From positions 1,178,001 to 1,242,000 of the forward strand of contig JAVLRN010000008.1 of the NCBI GenBank assembly GCA_032821775.1: a stretch of 64,000 bases of DNA, given 5' to 3'. The first letter of the stretch is position 1. Each line of letters opens with the position of its first letter. This DNA is from Sanguinoderma infundibulare (lineage: Eukaryota > Basidiomycota > Agaricomycetes > Polyporales > Polyporaceae). The notes beneath the pieces were generated by a model. The model saw only the letters and a list, made by a program, of their open reading frames with translations, had not been told where the DNA came from and searched no databases. The position numbers and the translations under genes are program-made. This document shows, in pieces, positions 1 through 10,853 of the stretch.

Positions 1-630
1 GGGCTCTTGCCTTGAATCTTCCTTTCACAACACTGCTTTGTTTACCTTGTGTTAGAGTGAGCATGTATGCGCACGACGTGATCCTTTGTCGGCGGCGGCG
101 CGTGTCACGCCTGGTGGTTCGCCCAGTAGACTCGGATGGTCCGTGACTTGACTGCACCGATATCGATCATTGCTGTGCCTTGCGTACGACGCTGCCGCAG
201 GGTGTCTATCAACCGTTAGTTCAGACACACAAAAGGCAACAATCTATGAACGCACCTCAACATAGGCACGACTGTGATATGAGAGCCTACAAGGTTCTTA
301 ACTTCCGACTTCGGCCGGGGCTCAGATATCATAGTTGGCAAATGAATCGCCATATCGCTGATCATGAATATACGAATCCAGGCATGTATTAGGTTCAGTG
401 CGCTGTGTGGTATCAGAGAGGTTATGCGACGAAAGCGTATGCAGATATCCACCGCACGACTCGGGAGCGCCGCGATGGGAAGTAAGGCTAATGTTGTGGG
501 TGAGTCTGAATGCAACGATGAGGAATCCGATGATAGCAATGTACAACAGAGCGTATACACATGGGAGGCGACAAGTCCGGTTATGGATGGGCCACGAGAG
601 AGGTAGAGAGGGACGGAGAGAGGCAGGAAC
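1..630. other. Intergenic, no gene recognised
   Basis: I see no reading frame with recognisable protein features on either strand. The stretch lies downstream of the cation exchanger that ends at 631, so its 3' untranslated region and transcription end should be here. Confidence 0.5.
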
Positions 631-2953
631 CTATGCAAAGAGCCTGCGCCAGGCGTGCGTAACGAGCGTGCTCGCCGCCTCGGCACCCAGCTCCGAGGCC
701 GACTCCGAGCTGTTGGAGGCGACAGCCTCCGCGACGGTCTCAGTGCACGCTAGCATGAACTCGGCAGAGGGTTGTCCGGGGTAGTACCATGAGGTCAGAG
801 CCTGGTCAATTCCGTTCAACGATTACTAGAAACAAGCATGAAAAAGATGGGCGCTCACGATCATGATGTAGAAGGCGACCATGATGAAGCCCTCAACCCA
901 GTTCGTCTTCGCGTCCGCAGTGACGTAGTTGACGAGGAAGCACGAGCCGAGGAGGAGCGCGACCTCGAAGTAGTCTGTCACACATCAGCCACTTACAAGC
1001 GCGCGCGACAGTAAGGCAGATCGCTTACCGAAAAGGAGATGCATCGGTTTCGACGTCCACCAACCAAGAAGAACGAGGAATGGCATCCACCAGAGGGTGA
1101 ACTGGATGGACAGGTCGATCGCGCGGCCGCGAGCGAGCATGGACGGCACGTGGACCTCCTTCTTCGCGAGACGGTCGTACGCGGCCTGGCAGAAAAAGAT
1201 GACGGCGACTGCGCCGTCGGCCGAGAACGAGACGAAGGGGAGGAGGATGAGCCCAAACCACTCTTCCCGGATGCCGCTCGATTCCCGCACTTGCTCAATG
1301 CTCTCGACCAGCTGCGCCGGAGCCATACTAATGAGCCGCGCAATCATTGTGAAGAGACGCAGAGGGACTCACCATCTCGGCCGTCACAGACATGATGGCA
1401 ACGGTGACGATTAGAAGGATAATGCACGCCCACGGGTTCGTGAGCGGCTCCTCCTCGCGCAGGTGTTGTTCCTCGTGTTTGAGTGCCTCGGGTGCATCGT
1501 GCGGGACTGTCAGCGCGTTGTTCGCGCCTGGGGGGTTGTGCAAGTAGACACGAGAAGCGATATATCTGAAGATCCCGGCGCGTGGTGACATCAGTATGTT
1601 TTGTAGGTCAGAATGACAAGTATACACATACACGACGAGCAGTATAAGTGCAATACCGCGACTGATTTGGAGGATCTCGGAGCGAATGTTGTCGTTCACG
1701 AGCTCGGTGGAAACCTCGCTGCTCACGCCAGCAACGGCGTTCGCACCTCGGTCTAGAGCACCGAAGAATGCGGTGGGAAGGAGCATTGCGAGGACGCTGG
1801 ATAACACACACAATGGATGAATAAGCGCACTGAAATGGTCGTGTTACAAATAATAAGTACCCAATCATCAGTAGTGAATGATTCAGGTCGGTGTGGTGCG
1901 GATGGAGCGTCTGGTGGCGAACTTCACTGCCGCCGACTAGGAAAGAGACGCCTGGAATAAGAAGCAGATGTAACAGAACCACACCTGCATCAGCAACACA
2001 TCAGCACTATTCATAGAGGAGTCATGGTCTATAACGCCTACCAGCAATAGTCGCCTGAAGCAATCGTAGACTGGACGTAACAGTTCAGATCATCTTGCAA
2101 AGGACACCAGATGGGACTTCACTCACTCGCATTTGAGAAGCAGCACGATCGCCAATACTGCTTCCACAGCACTAGCGAAAGGTTTCGACTTGTGCAGCAC
2201 ACGCAGCGGAGAAGGAACTTACTTGTTCAGGGTGACAATAAGCAAATCACCGATGTCTTTCCCAAGATACAACGCCATCTGCTCGCCTCCCCAGTCAAAC
2301 ATCCCCTCCATGGGAACAATAGCAAGGAAAGACACTACGGCTCCTTGAGCGCACGGTTACACACATGCAGAATGGCGTGCTCACGAATGAAGGTGACATC
2401 CGCGCCCCATATGGACTCCCCTTCATGATTCTTCGCCCAAAAGGAGACCCATGCGAACGGAATGACAACGAAGAGAACGTTGAGCCCTGAGTAACGCGCG
2501 ACGTCCGTTCCCGCTATTTCAGACACGGTAGAGCAAAGGACACTCACATGACGACAAAACGATGTTCTTCAAGCTCTCGCCCCACCCAATCTGCCTCCGA
2601 CCCTTGCCTCTTAGTCTGCCCCAGAACTCCTGTGCGCGATTGGACGCGTAGCCGTAAGCAGCAGTGTAGGTTTCATAACCGTACATATGGTGCTCTGGAT
2701 GTTGTGCGCCAGGGTGAATATGGTGCTCTGGATGTGGTGTACCGGGATGAGGAGGACCTGGGGCATAGGCGGGTTGAGGAGGACCTGAGGCATAGGCGGG
2801 ACCGGGACTATGGCCGCCGCGTAAGTGATACGCCTCCGTAACGTCCGGGATCCGTGCATACACGTGTTCATGGTCTGTCATAACTCTGCTTGGGGACTGA
2901 TCATCAGCTTTCTCGACGTCGGGGGTCGGATTCGAAGGAGTGGGGTTGGACAT
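631..2953 (-). CDS. CAX-family cation/H+ exchanger, 11 exons, 581 aa
   Basis: A vacuolar-type cation/proton antiporter of the CAX branch (Na_Ca_ex family), expected to load Ca2+ or other cations into the vacuole using the proton gradient. Exons on the minus strand: 2953-2548, 2486-2385, 2334-2223, 2171-2127, 2070-2042, 1984-1861, 1796-1632, 1565-1373, 1311-1029, 974-859 and 801-631. The sum is 1746 nt, exactly 581 codons plus stop. The first ~135 residues form a soluble tail with a Pro/Gly/His-rich tract, ending GWGESLKNIVLSS. Hydrophobic segments follow, with family blocks GGEQMALYLGKDIGDLLIVT, LNNAVEAVLAI, SVTAEMLVESIE and GLILLPFVSFSADGAVAV, then NYVTADAKTNWVEG near the end. Both alpha-repeat GNxxE motifs are altered (LNNAVE, SFSAD). 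An AATATATT box lies about 90 bp upstream of the start. Substrate is inferred from family; a Vnx1-like monovalent cation exchanger is the alternative. Confidence 0.9.
2686..2815. repeat. In-frame coding minisatellite in CAX exon 1
   Basis: Two short tandem repeats sit inside the first exon of the exchanger. A unit containing TGGTGCTCTGGATG occurs twice (about 2689 and 2720), and a GAGGAGGACCTG-GGCATAGGCGGG unit occurs twice (about 2750 and 2778). Read on the coding strand they give the repeated HPEHH and PGPP/AYA segments of the soluble tail. Length variation between strains would be expected. Confidence 0.7.
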
Positions 2954-4450
2954 GGTTGTCGAGGGGAAAGGAAGGGTGGGGAAGAAAGAAAGAGACTTGC
3001 CGGAGGCGCGTGGGGAAGACCGCAGGCCGCGTGGGGCTGCTAATATATTGAAGGTTGTTTCCCGGGGTTGTTGATATCAGCGATATCCACGGCACGGTGC
3101 ACCGGAAGGGTCGAGTGCCAAGACAAGGACTGGAGGCAAGGGGAATACCGAGAGCCAAGCCTGACGACAAGAGGGCAAACCCGGCGACGACTGATACCCA
3201 AGAGTACGCAAGCCGGAGGTATTTGTATCAGCGGAACCTGACAGAGAGTCAGGTGAAACTGGTTCGGGTCATTGATATCTATCGTGAACGGTTAAGTATG
3301 GGCGAGGGCGGCGTGTATGACGGGTGTTGTAAAGATGGTGGAGACGTCGGCCTGGGCGTGAGACGTTCGTGGTCAACAACGGGGGCTCCGCCGCCACCGC
3401 ATCTCCGCTCCACCCGCCAAGACAGGCGAGGACAGGCGGTGATGGGGGAAGCGCTGAATCGCATTTGATATTAGACGGGATCTCGAACTGGAGATAAGCA
3501 ACTCAACGCACCAGCCTTTCGTTCAATATACCACCTGGACATGAAGGCCGCACGTAGATTTACGTCATCCATCCCTGATCAGTTTCGCAGTGAGCTCGGG
3601 GACGCGTCCAGAACGGTTGGAAGCCGTTCAATGGGCCCGCGCCTCTCGGACGATCGACAATGTCTGTCCAAATTTAACTCGGTCGCCACCAAGTCCAAGA
3701 TGCCATAGTATTAATAAGTACTTACCGAGATTGGATATGTTCGGGTTTTATATAGTGCGTCCTCGTGAGCTTTACTGCTTTTGAAAGTCGGTGCGTGCGT
3801 CCCCCGATTCGCCACCAGAATCAAGGCCACAGAAGAGCATGCACAACTTTAGTCCCCTCGCATCACCTTTGTATTGATACACGAGAGGGAGGGGTGATTT
3901 CGGTACCGGGGCGCGGACTCAAGAAGCCGTTATATTAAGTGCTTGTTTCAGCGGCGAAACACCACCGAGCGAATCTAGCGGGACCAGAACATTCAGTACA
4001 CTCGCCGGAGTCGGATCCAATCCGTGAGGCGAACATACGAGCGATCCGCCGACAGACCATACCCACACGCATGTAGGAGGTCGCAAAATACCCAAGGTCC
4101 GGGCCTGAAGACACACTGCGGCAACGGCTTTGTTCGCGATTTCCGCGTAAGGATCGCGTCAATGGCCTTCGGGTGCTTTGGCCGGGACGGATCGCGCTGT
4201 GGTAGAGCGTGTCAGAATGAACTGGTAATGTCATCGTGTGATGCCCGAGGTAACACGGACCAGACATGGACATCAGCGGTTGGAGAACATTCTTGGAGTT
4301 ATGGTTTCCTAGCGCGGCTGGGGACGGGCAGTGTGAGTTAGTGGGTGTCGTTCGTGTTGATCAGATTATACATGGCGTGACCCGTTCCGATAGAATTTTG
4401 CGCACCGCGCGTCGGTGGAGTAACCACCAAAGACTTGATGCATTTACTTA
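2954..4450. other. Intergenic, promoter side of CAX; no gene recognised
   Basis: This holds the upstream region of the cation exchanger, with an AATATATT box near 3043-3050. The open frames present (longest about 137 codons) show no domain, no conserved-looking segment and no consistent exon chain, so I treat them as chance frames. Confidence 0.45.
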
Positions 4451-5680
4451 GCAAGTGTGATATAGAGTATGCATGTCCTTCCAGGAGCTCGACCTTCTTG
4501 CGGAGAGCCTAGAGTTCCAGAACTGCGCGGAGAGGGAAGGGCTGAACAACGTGTTACGAGAGCATGCCAAGCAGGGGGAACGAAGCTAGGAAGAACCTAC
4601 AATGTACACATACAGGCAAAGACGAGAAGAGACGAACCGCGATGCAAGACTCGAGCGACGCCCAATTCAACTCTCCATGACCCGACACGCGTATTGATTG
4701 TATGGTTGGAGGAGCAGAAGGTGAAGACAAAGGGGTATTGAGGCTTCTTCGGCAAGCATGGCGCCGAGAAGGTGGACAGGAGGTAGCTGCAGGATATGCG
4801 CGTTGTAAAGGCATACATGCAGAACCGAAGGAGAGGAAGCACGCACCAGGTTAAGAGTAACGCATACGGGCCACCGTTCCTGTCCTTGCAAAACTTCTCC
4901 CTCGCCGAGGCTAGGACACGTACGCAGAGATTGAAATCGATCCCTCCCTTCCCGTCCCTTTTGTCCCAGGAGTCGGAAAGCTCGACGTCTGCTGCGGTCC
5001 TTGCCATCTCGCGTGTATCGGACTGGCCTCATTCCCTAGTCAACGCCCATCGAGTCCACGGTCTCTTTCGCGGCAGCCCGGGGACCAATACTCTACGGGT
5101 CGCGTGAGCGGCACCTTCTTGTCCCGTAGAGCGGCCCTCGCGGCCATGAATAGCGCATGGACGATGTCCCTAGAGTCGGCGAGGATGAACGCGTCAAGAT
5201 TGAGCAACCACGCTTTTCGTCTAAGAATGATAGTGAGATTCGACGGGTGAAGAGAGGGGTGTCCGAATGGTTGGATGACAGCGAGGTCATGCTGGAGCTC
5301 GTTCAACACGTTGGAGGACAGATGAGGATATGCATACGGCGAGCTGCCTCTCGAATAATGAACCCTCAGATGCAAAGATGGCAAGGGATCACGCACTATG
5401 TAACTGAACAAATCACTCTGCCCCATCCACGCTGTCAGCATATCCGGTGTCCCCGACCTCGAGCTTGACGGCGACCAAGATCTCCGTTCCTCCTCCTCCC
5501 TCGCGAACCTCCTTCCCGATGTTGAGCCTTCTCCAGAGGTGCTACGCCTGTCCGGAAGTCGAGTGAAGACCGCCCATCAGCGCGCAATGGTAGCGTTCGC
5601 TGGAGGGATGTCTGGATAAATGCGTGCTGCTGCAGTAGTGCCGACGAAATGGAGATGAAAAATAGTCGAAACTGCAACTC
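4450..5680 (-). pseudogene. RRP42: Decayed RRP42-like exosome subunit gene
   Basis: Fragments on the minus strand line up in order with the RNase PH-fold exosome ring subunit Rrp42, a 3'-5' RNA-processing component. From the N-terminal side they are AFIQTSLQ, LRADGRSSLDFRTGVAPL (near 5600), GGGTEILVAVKLEVGDT (near 5500), YPHLSSNVLNELQHDL, NLTIILRRKAWLLNLDAFI (near 5200), LFMAARAALRDKKVP, VELSDSWDK, ERWPVCVTLNLV (near 4870), PPVHLLGAMLAEEASIP (near 4760) and RVSGHGELN. They lie in different frames: a frameshift separates GVAPLEKAQ from NIGKEVREGGGTEI near 5520, a stop follows DSVDGAE near 5420, and another stop and frame change follow the VEYWSP block near 5050. Some breaks may be introns, but the stop and the frameshift inside conserved blocks are not explained that way. 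The subunit is normally essential, so an intact copy should exist elsewhere. Confidence 0.75.
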
Positions 5681-6333
5681 AAGGAACCAGGATGGGGAAA
5701 GCCTCGCGAACGTGCTGAACGGAGATCACTTGCCGTCGGGCGTTACGGTTTTCATATTCAGGATCCAGCTCCCTTTCCTCCTCCTCCAAAGCTCATCCCG
5801 GTAACCATAAGACAGCGGACTACGGAAAGGGACGTGCGTGGCACGTAACTGCGGAAGTCCACCCGTGTTGTGTCTGTGCAAGACGTGCATGGAACTTTTG
5901 ACAGTTCAACGGTGCAAGGAGCATTGAACGGGGGTCGTCGGACGCTGACATAGATCGGAAACTTAGTCGGTTCTGTTGCGCTAGATGTGGACACAAGCCG
6001 TGGTGTGAAGTCGCTTGGAGTCGCTGCAAGGAGTGCTAAGGAGTGCCTCGAGGTTGGTGATGACGAGAGAGAGGGAGGAGGAGGAGTTGGCACGGTGCAC
6101 TGCCACCAGCGCCACTCCCGGATCCCGCACAATCATTGCCGCGTTCGTCCCTAGTACGCCCTCTACTCTCTTTACAACAAACTTAGCCTCCCCCCACAGT
6201 CATAGGCGCATATGTATTATGATAGCAACAAGGCATCGTACAGACCGGACCGGGCATCGCCTACCTACTACTAGGGTGTTCTTCGAGCCTCGCGAGATCC
6301 GGAAAACCTGAGTCGCTAACACCGCTCTATCGG
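5681..6333. other. Intergenic, no gene recognised
   Basis: No recognisable coding segment. Open frames up to about 124 codons exist on the minus strand but carry no family signature and are low-complexity Ser/Pro/Thr-rich. Confidence 0.4.
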
Positions 6334-7170
6334 ATGTTGACCAGGCTCACCGTGTCAAGGGACCAACTTTTCGACGTGGCTTCCTTTGAACCTACGTACA
6401 GCATGCGGCAGCGGGCGCGATCCGAAGACATTCAACACGAGGCGACGCCTTATCTGGACACGCCGCCAACCCTTCCGAGTCAGTTGGTGGCCTGGGACAA
6501 CGTGTTAAACGGCCATCTACGTGCAAGTTTCCTTCGTGTATCATCCGTGGCTAATCTCACGCCATTTCCGCCACGGCACTGGCCCCATCGACCTGCATTC
6601 CCCGTCTTCATTTCGCACTCCATCGTCTGCGGAGTGGATCATGCAATGCGATGGCCCTTCTGCACTCAACGCGTCGGTGCCCAAGCACCGCGAGGTTCAA
6701 TCGTGCAGCTAGCGTCAGCTGCTTCGGCCGTGTTCCGGCACAAGTTCCAAGTCTCCTTCTCGGTCTCGGACAACGGAAGTCCTGTCAATCGACGATTATC
6801 TTCCATACTCTACTCCAGCGGTTTCGCCTTTTGGAGCGAGACATGCCTTACAAGTACGCGCTTGCCCTTCGATGCACCACTGGCCCTCCTGAAACCATGC
6901 GTAATCCGTGTGTCTAATCGCCAGACATCGGCAGTAGCATCGAACCATTGCTCGAAGGCCGGAGCCCTGGAACGACTGGTGGCAAGCTTGCGCGAGCGGT
7001 GTGCGGGTGGGACTTGGTACTCAATGTCATCTGCCAGGTGTCCGGATGCTCTGACAGACTCCAGGTATAAGAACCCCCGGCAGCGGTCAGCTTGCCACCG
7101 GTGTTCCGCTTTCGTTTTCAATCCGGTGAGCATGGCTTTTTTTTCTGGATTCGTTCTCGAAGCTAACTAA
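6334..7170 (+). CDS. Hypothetical ORF, 278 codons, upstream of HET gene
   Basis: A single uninterrupted frame of 278 codons starting MLTRLTVSRDQLFD and ending just 135 bp before the start of the HET-domain gene, on the same strand. I recognise no domain, no signal peptide and no membrane segment. Composition is rich in Ser, Arg, Pro and Ala, as expected from a chance frame in DNA of this GC content. It could be a real lineage-specific gene, part of a long HET leader, or noise. RNA evidence would decide. Confidence 0.25.
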   Translation: MLTRLTVSRDQLFDVASFEPTYSMRQRARSEDIQHEATPYLDTPPTLPSQLVAWDNVLNGHLRASFLRVSSVANLTPFPPRHWPHRPAFPVFISHSIVCGVDHAMRWPFCTQRVGAQAPRGSIVQLASAASAVFRHKFQVSFSVSDNGSPVNRRLSSILYSSGFAFWSETCLTSTRLPFDAPLALLKPCVIRVSNRQTSAVASNHCSKAGALERLVASLRERCAGGTWYSMSSARCPDALTDSRYKNPRQRSACHRCSAFVFNPVSMAFFSGFVLEAN

Positions 7171-7305
7171 CGGAACGCTTAGTGTTCGACGTGCGCCTCA
7201 CGGTAACGTCACTTTCCACCGAGTTTAGCCGAATCCGTCGAGCAAGGTGCGTCCCTTCCGGGCGACGGCGCTGTGCGGAGCTGACATGCGTATGATAGCG
7301 CCGTC

Positions 7306-9495
7306 ATGCGACTACTCAACACCAAGACCGGCGAGTTCGTTTGGGTGGAAGATCCTCGACAGTGCCACTACGCTATCTTGTCCCACGTCTGGGCGGCACC
7401 GGGCGACCGGGACTACGTGCCTGAGCTCACGTACCAGGATCTTTGCAAGCTTCAGGAGGAGGCCCGCGCCGATGGGTGTTCTATCATCTCTCGCCTCCCG
7501 GAGAAGCTGAGGTGCTTCTGTGAGATGGCGGTCAAGGATGGGTTCGAGCTGGGCTGGGCCGACACTTGCTGCATCGACAAGACGAGCTCTTCCGAGCTGT
7601 CTGAGGCCATCAACTCCATGTTCAACTGGTACGCCTACTCTGGCGCGTGCTACGCCATCCTCCACGACGTCAAACCCCCAAGCGAGGAGCGCGAGTGGCA
7701 GGCCGGATTTAGCAGGAGCAAGTGGTTCAAGAGAGGTTGGACCCTCCAGGAGCTCATCGCCTCTCGCGTCGTCATCTTCGTCTACACGCAAAAGGACATG
7801 GACGGCAAGTCAAAGTGGGAGACGTTAGGCTCGAAACATAGCCTCGCATCTCTCGTCTCGTCTATCACGAAGATCGACATCCAGGTTCTCACCCTCGAGA
7901 AGCAGCTATCACAAATCCCCGTCGCTCGTCGCATGTCGTGGGCGCAGTCGAGGAAGACGACCCGGGTGGAGGACGAGGCATACTGCCTCATGGGCATCTT
8001 CGGCGTCAACCTCCAGCCCAATTACGGGGAGGGTCGACAGGCGTTCATCCGCCTCCAGCAGCAGATCCTCTTGCAAAATCCAGACCAGAGCATCTTCGCG
8101 TGGGGCCGCTTCCTCGAGGATTCCGCAGAGTCGCTAACATTTCTTCCCTCATACGCCGACCCCGGCACCACCTTGACGAATGTCGTCTTCGACGACCTTG
8201 CCAGCAATGCGTTCCTCCCACAATATCTCCTCGCTTTGTCTCCAACGGAGTTCGACGCTAAACGTTGCACCAACATCTCCCTAATCGATTCACGAGAGGC
8301 GTTCAGCCAGAAGCTCGGCATCACCATCGACGACGACCTCTACCAAGTGATTGAGCTCACCCAGTTCGGTCTCCGGATGCAATTGCCTCTCCTTTTCGTC
8401 TCTTCCCACAGTTCCCATCCACAGGCCCCTACACATGTAGCGATCCTTGCATGCGAAGACGTCGATCGAGGACTAGTGGCGCTGCTTTTACGACCTCGGG
8501 GCTCTAGGAGCCGATTCTTCGCGGGGGCAATCATCAAGGGCTCTAGGGCGACGACCACCATCTCGGATTACTACTATCGCGCAACGTACATCACCCCCGA
8601 CCAGCTCACGTCCTTCAGAGGTCCACGTTCTTTCCATCGTATGTGGACGTTGCCTTTCGTCGGACGTCGCTCACCTGTATTGCCCATGGTGACGAACGCG
8701 TACATTTCTCATTCCCCAACCCGTGGTGCGATTGAGATCAACCGCAACGCGAACATCCGTGAGGTCTTGAACAGGTTTTCCGAGCCGTTCGAAGTCCAGT
8801 TCTGCAACTGGTCTCGGATGGTCCTGAACCAGAAGGGGTACTCCGTGGTCCTGCGAGGAAGCACAGCCGAGCAGGACGCCTCTCGTCCGGAAGGGCAGTC
8901 CGGCATCACCATCAAAAATCCGCACCTCGACGACCAGAACGAGATCATCATACAGAACGGCACCATCTGCCTCACCCTCAAAGTCGGCCGCTGCCACTGC
9001 AAGCTCGGCTCGGAGGAGGGCGTCCTTGGCGTCCTCGTCGCTTCCTCCTCGAACCCGAAGGCGCTCGACGGAAAGTACTCCCGCGAGCACGACCTCGACC
9101 ACGAAATCCACATCCACTCCTGGACCTTCCTCCGCGGCACGGTGTGGAGACAGGTCGAGTTCGATTCTCCGAGCAAAGACAACGAGAGGCTCAGCCTCCG
9201 GCTCGCGTTCACCACCCTGGCGCCGGATGCGGGGATGCCGGCCGCTGCGCGGACGTATCGGCTCAGCGTGGAGATGCGCGAACGAGACCCGTCCGAACTG
9301 CCGAGGCCCCGGCAGCCGCTTCCCCTGGACCCGCCTCCCGAACCGGCCGTCCAGGCCGTCGTGGCACCAGCTGGAGCCACCACGCCTTCGCAGCCATTGG
9401 TGGGTATTGATGTACGCACTACACTGGGTATGGCGACCATGGTGGGGTTCTTGTTTTACGGGCTGCATTGGCTGGATCGTCGCATGCTACGTTAA
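7306..9495 (+). CDS. HET-domain protein with C-terminal membrane anchor, 729 aa
   Basis: A heterokaryon-incompatibility-type protein encoded by one exon. HET proteins act in non-self recognition and regulated cell death after hyphal fusion. The N-terminal HET domain shows the diagnostic blocks: YAILSHVW (about residues 23-30), GWADTCCIDKTSSSELSEAI with NSMFNWYAYS (about 84-113), and SKWFKRGWTLQELIA (about 138-152). A second conserved part follows, RRMSWAQSRKTTRVEDEAYC-LMGIFGVN (about 209-236), typical of the DUF8212-type region found after HET in basidiomycetes. The remaining ~450 residues are not recognised; no NACHT, WD40 or ankyrin repeats are seen. The last ~25 residues form a hydrophobic segment, LGMATMVGFLFYGLHWL, followed by basic residues, suggesting a tail-anchored protein. 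The chosen start puts the HET domain at the usual distance; an ATG at about 7285 lies in another frame. Confidence 0.9.
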   Translation: MRLLNTKTGEFVWVEDPRQCHYAILSHVWAAPGDRDYVPELTYQDLCKLQEEARADGCSIISRLPEKLRCFCEMAVKDGFELGWADTCCIDKTSSSELSEAINSMFNWYAYSGACYAILHDVKPPSEEREWQAGFSRSKWFKRGWTLQELIASRVVIFVYTQKDMDGKSKWETLGSKHSLASLVSSITKIDIQVLTLEKQLSQIPVARRMSWAQSRKTTRVEDEAYCLMGIFGVNLQPNYGEGRQAFIRLQQQILLQNPDQSIFAWGRFLEDSAESLTFLPSYADPGTTLTNVVFDDLASNAFLPQYLLALSPTEFDAKRCTNISLIDSREAFSQKLGITIDDDLYQVIELTQFGLRMQLPLLFVSSHSSHPQAPTHVAILACEDVDRGLVALLLRPRGSRSRFFAGAIIKGSRATTTISDYYYRATYITPDQLTSFRGPRSFHRMWTLPFVGRRSPVLPMVTNAYISHSPTRGAIEINRNANIREVLNRFSEPFEVQFCNWSRMVLNQKGYSVVLRGSTAEQDASRPEGQSGITIKNPHLDDQNEIIIQNGTICLTLKVGRCHCKLGSEEGVLGVLVASSSNPKALDGKYSREHDLDHEIHIHSWTFLRGTVWRQVEFDSPSKDNERLSLRLAFTTLAPDAGMPAAARTYRLSVEMRERDPSELPRPRQPLPLDPPPEPAVQAVVAPAGATTPSQPLVGIDVRTTLGMATMVGFLFYGLHWLDRRMLR

Positions 9496-10068
9496 ATCCG
9501 TTTCGCGTATATAATGGTCCTATGTGTACACAATTCCCGTCAAGCGACCCTCGAGTAGACTCAACATACGTACATGCCGTCCGAAAACTTGGACTGTTAC
9601 ATAGTGGTCGTTTTGAGTCGTTGTATGCCATTCAACAGTATGCAAACCATGGCCGAACAGCTGAATTGAATACCCTTAGGATGACGAGCAGACAGCCTAC
9701 ACCCAATTGGACCTGTAGCGCACCTTAAAACGAAGTTCATTAAATAATCAGAGGACGGACTTGCTCCGTGTGCGTCCGTCCTACTTAGGTCCTCCAGTAC
9801 AACATACATTCCGCGGCCGTCTTTTCAAAGAATACAAGACGAGAAGAAACAAGTGTCCAGCCAACTCCTTTTCGGCTTTCCACACAAGGCAGGCGACAAA
9901 TCTGGATTGTGCTTGAAGGCACCTACCGGGAAAAGAACCTGGCGAACAAAGCGTGATAAACGAGAGGAGAAGGCACACGATGTGGATTTGCGTTTCCTAG
10001 TCTTTATGATTCGGCCGGCGAAGTACAATCGGACCGCGAATGTCGTGATGTCGACAAGCGAAAGACTT
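9496..10068. other. Intergenic after the HET gene
   Basis: This contains the HET 3' flank. A minus-strand frame at 9825-10133 starts MATESPIIPSWTAVAGLALE and may belong to the hypothetical gene whose first exon is at 10554, but no family is recognised. Confidence 0.35.
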
Positions 10069-10554
10069 TCAGATTCCAATGCGAGGCCAGCAACTGCCGT
10101 CCACGATGGGATGATTGGGCTTTCTGTAGCCATTGCTCCACCGGGTGGAGTCGGAGCGTTGAGAAGAAGAGCATCCTGAGAGCAGAAGCGGACGAGGCCA
10201 GAGAAATTCCGGAGCGCAACGAGCGGAGTCGGTTGCTAATTCAGGACCCCGAGATATCGCTTGACGAGAGAAATAGCACCAGAAGAGATGGCTCGAGGAG
10301 CAGAGTCGCGAGGTGCGGAGGTACACAGATCTAGAATCAGCACCACACGAGGCCCGAGGGCGAGGCTGTGGAAACCGACGGCGGATCTGAGGAGAGCAGG
10401 ATGGAAACAGCGGAGTCTTCGAGGCAACAGACAGAGCATCATCGTTGTCGTCCTCAGGGATGGGAGGGGCGTCGAACCAGATGTCGTCGTCGTTTTCTTC
10501 ATCAAGAGCGTCGAAGAGGGTAGCCTTCTTATTCGTTCTAGAAGGCGACACCAT
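10069..10554 (-). CDS. Hypothetical acidic protein, probable first exon
   Basis: The frame opens with MVSPSRTNKKATLFDALDEE followed by an acidic stretch (NDDDIWFDAPPIPEDDNDD). This looks like a real protein N-terminus rather than a shadow frame, because the acidic low-complexity tail is biased in one frame only. A neighbouring frame carries LRSAVGFHSLALGPRVVLIL with some membrane-like character, so the gene is probably spliced or partly decayed below about 10380. I recognise no family. The 3' limit is a guess. Confidence 0.35.
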   Translation of the reverse strand: MVSPSRTNKKATLFDALDEENDDDIWFDAPPIPEDDNDDALSVASKTPLFPSCSPQIRRRFPQPRPRASCGADSRSVYLRTSRLCSSSHLFWCYFSRQAISRGPELATDSARCAPEFLWPRPLLLSGCSSSQRSDSTRWSNGYRKPNHPIVDGSCWPRIGI

Positions 10555-10853
10555 GCGTTAGAACACACTGGATGTCTCTACCGGCTCTGTCTTAAAAGGA
10601 GCGGCAGCAACGGCGGGCAGCGTATCGGCGGTGCAGTCTTGTGTTTCCGATTCGGAACGAGGGATCGCTCTGTGGCGCAACTCCCGCAAGAGACAACCGA
10701 GTCGCTTTGGTTCATGGGCGAAGAGTGAGACGAGATTGAGAGAACAGCATCCATCGCGGCCCCGGCCGCCTCCTGTGTGATGGAGGGAGCGAATATAGTC
10801 GGGCGAACGAACGAGTTATCGAGCGATCCTAGCGACCCCGAGTCGCAGCTCAG

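Noticed and set aside
8671..9468. Long antisense frame (265 codons) within the HET gene
   Set aside because: Antisense shadow of a GC-rich exon; no domain and the HET frame explains the region.
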